53,891 nt of DNA from contig JABARW010000071.1 in NCBI GenBank assembly GCA_019186845.1, positions 1 through 53,891 on the forward strand, written 5' to 3'. Every line of letters begins with the position of its first letter. Positions within the stretch are counted from its first letter, which is position 1. The position numbers were made by a program, and so were the translations under genes. The notes under the pieces are model-generated. The model was not told where the DNA came from and did no database searches. It saw nothing but the letters and a program-made list of their open reading frames with translations. Positions 47,404-53,891 of the stretch are shown here, in pieces. Source of the stretch: Planctomycetota bacterium (GTDB taxonomy: Bacteria > Planctomycetota > UBA8742 > UBA2392).

Positions 47404-49092
47404 ATGCGCCACGCTCTGCCCCTGCTAGCTCTGCTATTCCTGACCTTGACGCCGACGCAGGCCCAGGAATCCGAAGTGCCCAAGGCACCCTGGCTCAGCG
47501 AGATGCGCGATGTCGCCATTCCCATGCGCGATGGCAAATCTCTGGCTGCCAATGTCCTGCTCCCCAGGAAGGAGGGGCGTTACCCCTGCATCCTCGTCCA
47601 GACGCCCTACAACAAGAACAACATGGGCCGCGAATTCGGTGACGCCGAGCGCGCCGGCGAAGCCGGGCGAGGTTCCGCCAAAGCCTGGGGCCGCTTTGAC
47701 CGCGAGAATTACGCCTATGTGTTCGTAGATTGGCGCGGCTTCTTCGGAAGCCGAGCGGCGCAGCAGGGCGTCAACCGCCGCACCTGGCGCCGCGGGCAGG
47801 ACGGCTATGACTGTGTAGAGTGGTGCGCGGCCCAGAACTGGTGCAACGGCAAGGTGGGCACCTGGGGCGGCAGCGCCTTGGGCAAGCAGCAGTTTGATAC
47901 GGCTTCTGAGCAGCCGCCGCACCTGGTATGCGCGGCTCCGTTGATTGCATACCAGGGCAGCCGCTATGAGTCCTACTACGAGGGCGGCGTGAAGCTGGAG
48001 GCCCACGTAAACGCGCTGGACCGGCTGGGTTTTGGCGTGGGCGAAATGGTGAGCCGCTTTCCCCAACCCGACTCCCAGATCTGGTCCATAGCCAGGTCCA
48101 ACTCCTACACGCCTGAAAAGATCCAGGTACCCTGTCTTCTGGTCAGCGGCTGGTGGGACAACTACCCGCGCGACGTGATCGACAACTACAGCGACCTGGT
48201 CACCAGGGGCGGAGAAGCCACGCGCAAACACACCCGTCTCGTCATGGGTCCTTGGGCGCATACGGCCATCGACATGCCGCGCCAGGGCGACCTTGAGTTC
48301 AAGGGCGGCGAGGACTACAGCACGAGCGTCACGCTCAAGTTCTTTGACTACTTCCTCCGCGAGCAGAAGGACAACGGTTATGACAAGCTGCCGCGCGTTC
48401 ACTTTTATCAGTGTGGCGAGGACCGATGGCTGACGGCCGAGAGTGTGGCGGGTTTCAAGCGCGACCTTCTCAAGCTGAATCTACACCGCGCCGGCGAAAT
48501 CTCCGCGGCTGAAGTCCGGCCCGTCGCGGAAGGTGAGTCCTTCAGCCGGGCCTTCACTTATGACCCTCGCCAGGCCAGCCCCACTCTCGGGGGAGCCAAC
48601 CTGCCGCCCATGAGCTATGGTCCCAAGGACAACGCCGCGCTGCTCAAGCGCAAGGATGTGCTGGTTTACTCGACGGGCAAGCTGGAAGAGCCCCTGGCGC
48701 TTCTGGGTAGCGCGGAGCTGGAGTTGACCATTACAGTGAACCGCGTGGACTGCGACATTCACCTGCGCCTGCTGGACGACGATGGCAAAGGGGCCTATCT
48801 GGTGGCTGAAGGTATTCAGCGTGCCAGGTACGCCACGGGCAAGCTCGCCCTGCTCAAGCCCGGTGAACCGGTGACTCTGAAAGTCAGGCTGAATCCCAAC
48901 GTCTATACCTTTGCCAAGGGCCATGAAATGAAACTCGTGGTGACGGGGGGCAACTCGCCGCGTTATGAGCGCAACACGCACACCGGCGCCGACCACTGGG
49001 ATGAAGCCAAGGCGCTCGACGCGGAGATTGCTGTCGATCACAGCCCAAGGCTTGCGCCCGTCCTGCGCCTGCCGGTTGCCGCCAGGCCCTGA
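47404..49092 (+). CDS. Secreted CocE/NonD-family (X-Pro dipeptidyl-peptidase-like) hydrolase
   Basis: Protein of 562 residues with a signal peptide (ALPLLALLFLTLTPTQAQ). The alpha/beta hydrolase part has the RDGKSLAANVLLPR start, VFVDWRGFFGS (oxyanion region) and the nucleophile S157 in GTWGGSALG, where family members usually have GxSYxG. Asp lies in LLVSGWWDNYP and His in MGPWAH. The C-terminal jelly-roll (VLVYSTGKLEEPLALLGSAELELTI, then PGEPVTLKVRLNP) is the PepX C domain. It probably cleaves a peptide or ester outside the cytoplasm; substrate unknown. The ATG at 47404 has a GGGAG upstream. It converges on hutH. Confidence 0.85.
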   Translation: MRHALPLLALLFLTLTPTQAQESEVPKAPWLSEMRDVAIPMRDGKSLAANVLLPRKEGRYPCILVQTPYNKNNMGREFGDAERAGEAGRGSAKAWGRFDRENYAYVFVDWRGFFGSRAAQQGVNRRTWRRGQDGYDCVEWCAAQNWCNGKVGTWGGSALGKQQFDTASEQPPHLVCAAPLIAYQGSRYESYYEGGVKLEAHVNALDRLGFGVGEMVSRFPQPDSQIWSIARSNSYTPEKIQVPCLLVSGWWDNYPRDVIDNYSDLVTRGGEATRKHTRLVMGPWAHTAIDMPRQGDLEFKGGEDYSTSVTLKFFDYFLREQKDNGYDKLPRVHFYQCGEDRWLTAESVAGFKRDLLKLNLHRAGEISAAEVRPVAEGESFSRAFTYDPRQASPTLGGANLPPMSYGPKDNAALLKRKDVLVYSTGKLEEPLALLGSAELELTITVNRVDCDIHLRLLDDDGKGAYLVAEGIQRARYATGKLALLKPGEPVTLKVRLNPNVYTFAKGHEMKLVVTGGNSPRYERNTHTGADHWDEAKALDAEIAVDHSPRLAPVLRLPVAARP

Positions 49093-49158
49093 ACGGAACG
49101 AGCAGCGCTTGGCCGACATGCTGCGACCATGGCGCACCCAGCGCCTGCCCGCGGACGC

Positions 49159-50682
49159 TTACTCAAGTTGGTCCAGGACGGAGTCGAGGCCGCCTTGATC
49201 CACGACGCCCTGCACCTTCTCGAAGTCCTCGTACAGCGCGCGGTCGCGCTCCAGCGGTTGCGTGACCTTTGAAAGGGCGTCATACACCCCCTGGACGCCC
49301 TTGCCCGGCTTTAGCGGCTTGTGGTACTCGAGGGCAAGCCTCGCAGCCAGCAGCTCGATGCTCAGTATGTTCTTTACGTTCTTCAGCACGTGGTCGGCCT
49401 TGAGCGCGGCTGTTACGCCCATGCTCACATGATCTTCCTTGTTCGCACTGGTGGGGATGCTGTCCACGCTCGCCGGGTGCGAGTGAATCTTGTTCTCGCT
49501 GGCGAGCGCGGCGGCCACGACCTGCGCAATCATCAGGCCGCTGTTGAGGCCGCTGTCCTTGACGAGGAATGGCGGCAGGTTGCTCAGGTCGGGGTTTACC
49601 ATCTGCTCCGTGCGCCGCTCCGAGATCGCGCCGATTTCCGACAGGAGAATCGCCAGGTAATCCAGCGCCTGTGCCAGTGGCTGGCCGTGGAAATTACCCG
49701 CCGAGATCACTTCGCCATCATCGGGGAACAACAGCGGGTTGTCGGTCACGGCGTTGAGCTCACGCTCGAACACCTGCTCGATGTGGGCAAAGGCGTCGCG
49801 CGCCGCGCCATGCACCTGCGGCACGCAGCGCAGGCTGTAGGCGTCCTGCACGCGGGGATCATTCTCGCGGTGGCTCTCGCGAATCGCGCTCTTCTCGAGC
49901 ATCTTGAGCATGTTACGAGCCACCAGCGCGTGGCCGGGGTGGGGGCGAATCCTCGCTACGCGTGCGTCAAAGGGCGAGTCGCTGCCGCGCAGGGCTTCCA
50001 GCGAGCAGGCGGCGGCGGCATCGGCCACCTTCAGCCACCGGCGGGCCTGCACAATCGTGCGCAGGCCAATGGCCTGGATGATCTGCGTTCCGTTGACCAG
50101 CGCGAGGCCTTCTTTCGCCTGAAGCACCACGGGCTTGAGGCCGGCTTTGTTCAAAGCCTCGCCTCCGGCCATGAGCTTGCCCTGAAAGTAGGCCTTACCC
50201 TCGCCCAGCAGCACCAGGGCGATGTGGCTCAGGGGTGCAAGGTCGCCCGAGGCGCCCACGCTGCCCTTGCGCGGCACCCACGGAACGACATCGGAGTTGA
50301 GCAGGGCCAGCAGCGCATCAATGACCTGTTCGCGCACGCCGGAATTGCCATGCACCAGCGAGTTGATGCGCAGGAGCATGGCAAGCCGCGTCGTATTTTC
50401 AGGCAGGGGCTCGGCCACGCCGCAGGAGTGGGAGCGAATCAGGTTCAGCTGAAGTTCACCCAGTTTGTCAGCGTCAATACGCACGTTGGCCATCTTGCCA
50501 AAGCCCGTGTTCACGCCATAAACGGGCTTGTCCGACTTGAGCAGCTTCTCGACGAAGGCACGGCCCTTGCGCACGGCGGCGCGGGCCTCCTTGCTCACGT
50601 TGACGGGCGCGTACTCGCCGTCCAGGAACTTCGCGACGGAATCAATGGTGAGGCAATCACCGGTCAGGGTCAGTTTGGGCAT
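49159..50682 (-). CDS. hutH: Histidine ammonia-lyase
   Basis: Deaminates histidine to urocanate, the first step of histidine breakdown. 507 residues, the usual length. The MIO prosthetic group forms from A144-S145-G146 in GSVGASGDLAPLSH. YGVNTGFGKMAN and LNLIRSHSCGVAEPLP lie at 55-93; EGLALVNGT, RCVPQVHGAARDAFAH-like sequence near 330 and the NEVSMG-like KEDHVSMG are present. The ATG at 50682 is chosen because TATCCT ends 7 nt upstream and this is the normal HutH start. Other hut genes (U, I, G) are not adjacent. It is divergent from a radical SAM gene. Confidence 0.96.
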   Translation of the reverse strand: MPKLTLTGDCLTIDSVAKFLDGEYAPVNVSKEARAAVRKGRAFVEKLLKSDKPVYGVNTGFGKMANVRIDADKLGELQLNLIRSHSCGVAEPLPENTTRLAMLLRINSLVHGNSGVREQVIDALLALLNSDVVPWVPRKGSVGASGDLAPLSHIALVLLGEGKAYFQGKLMAGGEALNKAGLKPVVLQAKEGLALVNGTQIIQAIGLRTIVQARRWLKVADAAAACSLEALRGSDSPFDARVARIRPHPGHALVARNMLKMLEKSAIRESHRENDPRVQDAYSLRCVPQVHGAARDAFAHIEQVFERELNAVTDNPLLFPDDGEVISAGNFHGQPLAQALDYLAILLSEIGAISERRTEQMVNPDLSNLPPFLVKDSGLNSGLMIAQVVAAALASENKIHSHPASVDSIPTSANKEDHVSMGVTAALKADHVLKNVKNILSIELLAARLALEYHKPLKPGKGVQGVYDALSKVTQPLERDRALYEDFEKVQGVVDQGGLDSVLDQLE

Positions 50683-50689
50683 GGGCGGG

Positions 50690-50695
50690 AGGATA
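50690..50695 (-). promoter_or_regulatory. Putative leaderless -10 box TATCCT for hutH
   Basis: TATCCT ends 7 nt before the hutH ATG on the minus strand, gap CCCGCCC. Confidence 0.55.
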
Positions 50696-50780
50696 CAAAG
50701 GGCCATGTCCGGTGTTAGGTGCCGGGTCCGCGGCGCGGCCAGGATTTGCGGACTCCGGGGGCAAGACGCCGGGCGCAAGC

Positions 50781-50786
50781 TATAAT
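50781..50786 (+). promoter_or_regulatory. Consensus -10 box TATAAT for the radical SAM gene
   Basis: TATAAT preceded by GC, 32 nt upstream of the GTG at 50819. It leaves a leader of about 25 nt. Confidence 0.5.
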
Positions 50787-50818
50787 GCCGGGCCCCCGCG
50801 CGACACCCTGAGAGCGAC

Positions 50819-52141
50819 GTGGCCTCACTCTTTCGTCCAGACGGCAGTGCCAATCCGGCCTATCTCAAGCTCGACCTTTACTGCAAGGGCCTGCGTATCG
50901 ACGTGTCCTGCGATCTGGGGGAGGATGCGCGGGACATCATCCGCAATCGCGCGGGTCTGGGCAGCGGTCTCGAGGTGGTCATCGGCCAGGACATGTACAC
51001 CAACGTGCCCGTGGTGGAATGGTGGTGTCAGGCTTCGCCCTATGTGCTGGTGAAGCAGGGTGCGCGATACGAAATCTGGCAGGACGGCGACCGTGGCGTC
51101 GGCATCGCCTCTGGGGGCCTGCAAACATTGAAAAAGGACCCGCAATTCGCCACAAGGCGAGGGCCCTTTGGCGCGAACCTTGACCGCTCAAAGGCGCGCT
51201 TTGTGGATGCCGTGAAGATCCCGCCTGAACCGGCCTGGTACAAGCAGAAGACATCGAGCGGCAAACTGATGCAGCGCATCGGCTGCCTCCAGGGCACCTA
51301 CCTGGGCATTTACTGGGGGCCGCGCTGCCAGAACTGGGGCCCGCGCGGCGAGAACGAATTCTGCAAGTTCTGCACCGAAGGCCAGAACCTGGGGCGCGAG
51401 GAAGAAGCCGAAAAGAGCATCCAGGACGTGATCGAAACGGTTAAGGCTGCGCGCGCCGAGAGCGGGATTACGTTCGTGCATTTCAATACCGGCTTCATCG
51501 ACAGCAACGACTACTGGGGACTGTTCAAGGATGTTGTCGCGGCGGTGAAGAAGGAAAGCGGTCTGCTGGTGGGGGTGCAGGCACCGCCCGATGCGAACTT
51601 CTCGAACTACGTGAAGTTCAAGAAGCTGGGCGTGAACAACATTTCGTTCTGCTTTGAAGTAATGGATGAAGCGCTGTTCAAGGAAATCGGCCCCGGCAAG
51701 GCGCGGCGGGCGGGGCTGAAGCGCTACCTTGATGCCATTGACTTCTGCGCCAACGAGGTGGGCTTTGACACCGTCAACGGCGAGATCATCGCAGGCCTCG
51801 AGCCCGTGGAGTCAAGCAAACGCGCCATTGACTGGATCTGCGAGCATGGGGCGATTCCCACGGTCTGCGTGTTCCGCCCGGTGTTCGGCGCGGCTTACGC
51901 CAGGCACGACCCGCCGGCAGTGGAGGAGATGCTGCCGGTGTTTGCCCATTTCTATGAGCGCGTGATGCAGCACGGCCTGCCCATCGGCATCGCTCCAAAC
52001 GTCAAGGTCAGCCTCATCATGCTGCCGGAAGAGTGCCGGGAGCTGACGGAAAACCCCAACGCCTACAAACTCACCCGCACCAAGCTCTGGGTTATGAAGA
52101 AGGCCTTTGGCGCCTGGTTCAACGCCACAGTTAAGAGCTAG
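50819..52141 (+). CDS. Radical SAM-like protein with CX11CX2C motif
   Basis: Protein of 440 residues. The cluster ligands fit C170, C182 and C185 (GPRCQNWG, then EFCKFCTEG): a CX11CX2C instead of the usual CX3CX2C. Downstream are strands and helices of a partial TIM barrel: ITFVHFNTGFID, LLVGVQAPPD (residues near 250), VNNISFCFEVMDE and FDTVNGEIIAGLE, which is the radical SAM GGE-to-C-terminal layout. The first 140 residues are an extra domain (LYCKGLRIDVSCDLG, VEWWCQASPYVLV). The start is GTG at 50819. It is divergent from hutH; substrate unknown. The odd spacing makes the cluster assignment an inference. Confidence 0.7.
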   Translation: MASLFRPDGSANPAYLKLDLYCKGLRIDVSCDLGEDARDIIRNRAGLGSGLEVVIGQDMYTNVPVVEWWCQASPYVLVKQGARYEIWQDGDRGVGIASGGLQTLKKDPQFATRRGPFGANLDRSKARFVDAVKIPPEPAWYKQKTSSGKLMQRIGCLQGTYLGIYWGPRCQNWGPRGENEFCKFCTEGQNLGREEEAEKSIQDVIETVKAARAESGITFVHFNTGFIDSNDYWGLFKDVVAAVKKESGLLVGVQAPPDANFSNYVKFKKLGVNNISFCFEVMDEALFKEIGPGKARRAGLKRYLDAIDFCANEVGFDTVNGEIIAGLEPVESSKRAIDWICEHGAIPTVCVFRPVFGAAYARHDPPAVEEMLPVFAHFYERVMQHGLPIGIAPNVKVSLIMLPEECRELTENPNAYKLTRTKLWVMKKAFGAWFNATVKS

Positions 52142-52170
52142 CGTAGAAGGGGCGGTCGCGGGGCCTTGAG

Positions 52171-52623
52171 TTACTTCAGTTTGCGCGAGACCATCCATTC
52201 GTGCAGCATCTTCATGGCGCCGATGATTTCCCGGGCGTCGCGGTCGCTGGCATGCTCCAGCGCCAGGGCGATGCGCGTGGGGCCCACGGGCTCGATGGCC
52301 TTGAGCAGACCGGCCGCCTTGGCCGTCAGCTTCACTTCGCGCCGCCGCTTGTCTTCGCGGCTTTGCTCGCGAGTGATGTAGCCGTTGGCCTCCAGCCGGT
52401 TCAGCATCTGCGTAATGGCGGGCTGTGCCTTGCCCAAAAGCACCGTCAGGTCTGTTGTCGTGATGTCCGCCTGACGCTCAATGGCGCGCAAAAGGCCGTA
52501 CTGCTTGGCCGTCAGGTTGTGCTCGTGCTCCAGCCGGCGCGACCATTCGTCATGGGCCTGCTCGTTGTTCCAGTAGATGCTCAGGAACTCCTTCACGCGA
52601 TCCAGAGCGACTTTCTTGTCCAT
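52171..52623 (-). CDS. MarR-family transcriptional regulator
   Basis: Protein of 150 residues with a winged helix: LTAKQYGLLRAIERQADITTTDLTVLLGKAQPAITQMLNRLEANGYITREQSREDKRRREVKLT covers residues 38-100, in family order. The ATG at 52623 follows a TATGCT box at 52639-52644 and a perfect 13-bp palindrome at 52644-52656, probably its own operator. MarR regulators usually respond to small aromatic or oxidising ligands. It lies downstream of the lipoprotein gene on the same strand, 34 nt after it, so it may share its transcript as well. Confidence 0.93.
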   Translation of the reverse strand: MDKKVALDRVKEFLSIYWNNEQAHDEWSRRLEHEHNLTAKQYGLLRAIERQADITTTDLTVLLGKAQPAITQMLNRLEANGYITREQSREDKRRREVKLTAKAAGLLKAIEPVGPTRIALALEHASDRDAREIIGAMKMLHEWMVSRKLK

Positions 52624-52638
52624 GGCAGCCCCCGCGCG

Positions 52639-52656
52639 AGCATATCATGGCATGAT
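52639..52656 (-). promoter_or_regulatory. MarR promoter-operator: TATGCT box and ATCATG-G-CATGAT palindrome
   Basis: On the minus strand the TATGCT hexamer (52639-52644) adjoins a perfect 6+1+6 palindrome (52644-52656). The palindrome is 21 nt or more upstream of the ATG at 52623. Consistent with autorepression. Confidence 0.5.
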
Positions 52657-52657
52657 G

Positions 52658-53263
52658 TTATTTGTAGGCCATGATTTCGTCGTAGCGCTCGATCACGCGC
52701 ACCGGGTTCTGGATCAGTACCCAGCGGCCGTTGGCGTGGGTTAGCAGTGCGTCGAACACCGCCCCGTAGGCCAGGCCCGGCTTGACGAAGCGGAATCGGT
52801 AGAATGTCAAGCCATCGTTCACGTATAGCGCGACGCGCTTGAAGCGCTCGGGGGCGTGGCTGTCCGAGAAATCGCGCGCCGTGTCAGCGCCCCAGGCCGC
52901 CAGTTCGCGCGTCGTGGCCCGGTGCATCAGCACCTGGGTCTGCTCCTTCTCAAAGCGCAGGCCACCCTGTTTCAGCGTGGCGAACCAGAGCTTCTCCTCC
53001 GCGGCCAGCGCCTTCTCCACATAGGCGGGCTGATAGATGACCTCCAGCTCCGTACGAGTCGGCTTGAGCTGGGCCAGCAGCTTCAGCATCTCGGCATTGG
53101 GCTTTGCGAACTCCTCCAGGGCGGCTTTGGCGCCGGCCTCCGTCGGCGGTAGATCATGGGAAACATCGAGCGGGGCCCGAGGCCCATTGGCCGGGGTACT
53201 GGTGGCGCTGCCGCACCCCGCGGCGAGAAGGAGACAAAGGATCGCTGGAAGCAAACGCATCAT
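52658..53263 (-). CDS. Hypothetical lipoprotein
   Basis: Protein of 201 residues with a lipobox, LAAGC, and Cys 17 as the lipidation site. The mature part starts with a Thr/Pro/Ser-rich linker and continues helical (AALEEFAKPNAEMLKLLAQLKPTRTEL), then a beta-rich end (VALYVNDGLTFYRFRFV, WVLIQNPVRVIERYDEI). No family recognised. Its ATG overlaps the stop of the DUF1444-like gene (ATGA, 53260-53263), so both are one operon. It sits before the MarR gene. Confidence 0.75.
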   Translation of the reverse strand: MMRLLPAILCLLLAAGCGSATSTPANGPRAPLDVSHDLPPTEAGAKAALEEFAKPNAEMLKLLAQLKPTRTELEVIYQPAYVEKALAAEEKLWFATLKQGGLRFEKEQTQVLMHRATTRELAAWGADTARDFSDSHAPERFKRVALYVNDGLTFYRFRFVKPGLAYGAVFDALLTHANGRWVLIQNPVRVIERYDEIMAYK

Positions 53264-53889
53264 GGCTGGTAGGGCTCCAGCCCCGATTCGGACAGCCGGT
53301 AGATGCGGCCGGAGATGGCGTAGGGGCGGTGTTGGGCATCTTCGCGAACCTGCTGGGCGATGTTGCGGACCATCTCTTCGTCTTCAAGTGAGAACGCGAT
53401 CATGAAGTCGCGGTTGGGCACACCCACGGCGATCTCGGGACCGAGGACTTCCGCCAGCTTGTGGTAGAGGTCCGGCAGAATCACCTTGCTGGCGTCGTAG
53501 TTGTCGCCCGTGGAGATGATGGCCGCCGAAGGGCGGCCGTCGACGTTGGAGAGCAGATTCAAGGGCATGTCGCGGCAAAGGGCCAGAAGGTTTTCGCGCG
53601 CGTAAAAGAAGACATCATCGAGGGACACGCCGGGCCACTGCTTGAGGTCTTCCTCGCTGAGAAAGCGCAGGGTGCGGCCCGTGTCCACGGCCATAAGGAT
53701 CTCGAGGTCGCCCTCGATCAAGGGGCGCCTCAACACGGGGATGGCTACGTCGCGTGCGAAGGAGGCCGGCTTGAGGACGGGGTAAATGAGCCCGCGGACT
53801 TCTGGGAAGTCGCCCAGCTTTTCGCTGCTGCTGCCCCAAAGGCGCTCAAACCAGTGGTGGAGCATTTCCGCGGCGTCTGTGGCGGGGTC
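53260..53889 (-). CDS. DUF1444-like protein, N-terminus outside window
   Basis: About 200 visible residues. RPLIEGDLEILMAVDTGRTLRFLSEEDLKQWPGV, LDDVFFYARENLLALCR and SNVDGRPSAAIISTGDNYDASKVILP resemble DUF1444, a family of soluble alpha-beta proteins of unknown function. The first ATG in view is at 53865, but the frame stays open to the window edge and continues with DPATDAAE, so the real start is probably outside. It overlaps the lipoprotein gene by ATGA. Confidence 0.7.
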   Translation of the reverse strand, partial: DPATDAAEMLHHWFERLWGSSSEKLGDFPEVRGLIYPVLKPASFARDVAIPVLRRPLIEGDLEILMAVDTGRTLRFLSEEDLKQWPGVSLDDVFFYARENLLALCRDMPLNLLSNVDGRPSAAIISTGDNYDASKVILPDLYHKLAEVLGPEIAVGVPNRDFMIAFSLEDEEMVRNIAQQVREDAQHRPYAISGRIYRLSESGLEPYQP

Positions 53890-53891
53890 GT

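Noticed and set aside
49321..50718. A 465-codon frame on the plus strand opposite hutH
   Set aside because: Shadow of HutH, whose MIO motif and full length are certain.
1..53891. CRISPR arrays or insertion sequences
   Set aside because: No regularly spaced repeats and no transposase-like frames were seen.

Overview
This 53.9 kb window is a GC-rich (roughly 60-65% by eye) bacterial chromosome segment with about 55 protein genes on both strands and one tRNA. The gene content (four ECF sigma factors, pseudopilins with a zinc-ribbon MshEN-like protein, TPM-domain proteins, a CruF-type carotenoid enzyme, HutH, several large secreted or membrane proteins of unknown function) fits a free-living Gram-negative-type or deep-branching bacterium. 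Planctomycetota or a neighbouring uncultured phylum is my best guess, but nothing here proves it. No CRISPR array, rRNA or intact insertion sequence was seen.

Layout. 1-4.1 kb: a CMD-domain protein coupled to an ECF41-type sigma factor, an orphan M16-like protein and small unknowns. 4.1-9.6 kb: an isolated nuoN, a bacterioferritin, a membrane coiled-coil protein, a GNAT-like protein and a degenerate sugar-nucleotidyltransferase-like protein. 9.9-15.9 kb: a methyltransferase, purC, a 710-residue membrane protein abutting an ECF sigma gene, and two TPM-domain proteins. 16-18.4 kb: a secretion/pilus-like cluster (MshEN plus zinc ribbon, two paralogous pseudopilins). 18.4-25.3 kb: unknown secreted proteins, a HemJ-like protein, a sigma factor with a SnoaL-like tail, threonine synthase and a CPBP protease. 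25.4-26.7 kb: HU, tadA, a 34-residue basic microprotein and tRNA-Ser(CGA) with a strong terminator. 26.7-28.4 kb: a small lower-GC accessory island directly after the tRNA (a zinc-ribbon microprotein, a DUF4268 nuclease-like protein, a decayed fragment and a perfect 26-bp palindrome). 28.4-38.1 kb: argG and an addB-addA-VOC operon. 38.6-41.9 kb: mtfA and an ECF sigma/membrane/coiled-coil operon. 41.9-44.9 kb: a persulfide dioxygenase-rhodanese fusion, rdgB and a class IV aminotransferase. 45.2-47.4 kb: TetR, a V4R-like protein and a CruF-like carotenoid enzyme. 47.4-53.9 kb: a CocE/NonD-type hydrolase, hutH, an atypical radical SAM protein, MarR, a lipoprotein and a DUF1444-like protein cut by the window end.

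The most general signal lies outside the genes. At least eleven transcription-unit-leading genes have a -10-like TANNNT hexamer, often preceded by GC, ending exactly 6 to 8 nt before the start codon. No Shine-Dalgarno fits in that space. This predicts that a large share of transcripts here are leaderless or nearly so, while genes inside operons rely on ATGA overlaps or ordinary Shine-Dalgarno sequences. The most system-like unknowns are the sigma/membrane/coiled-coil operon at 39.5-41.8 kb, the tRNA-Ser island, the pseudopilin cluster and the radical SAM protein opposite hutH.
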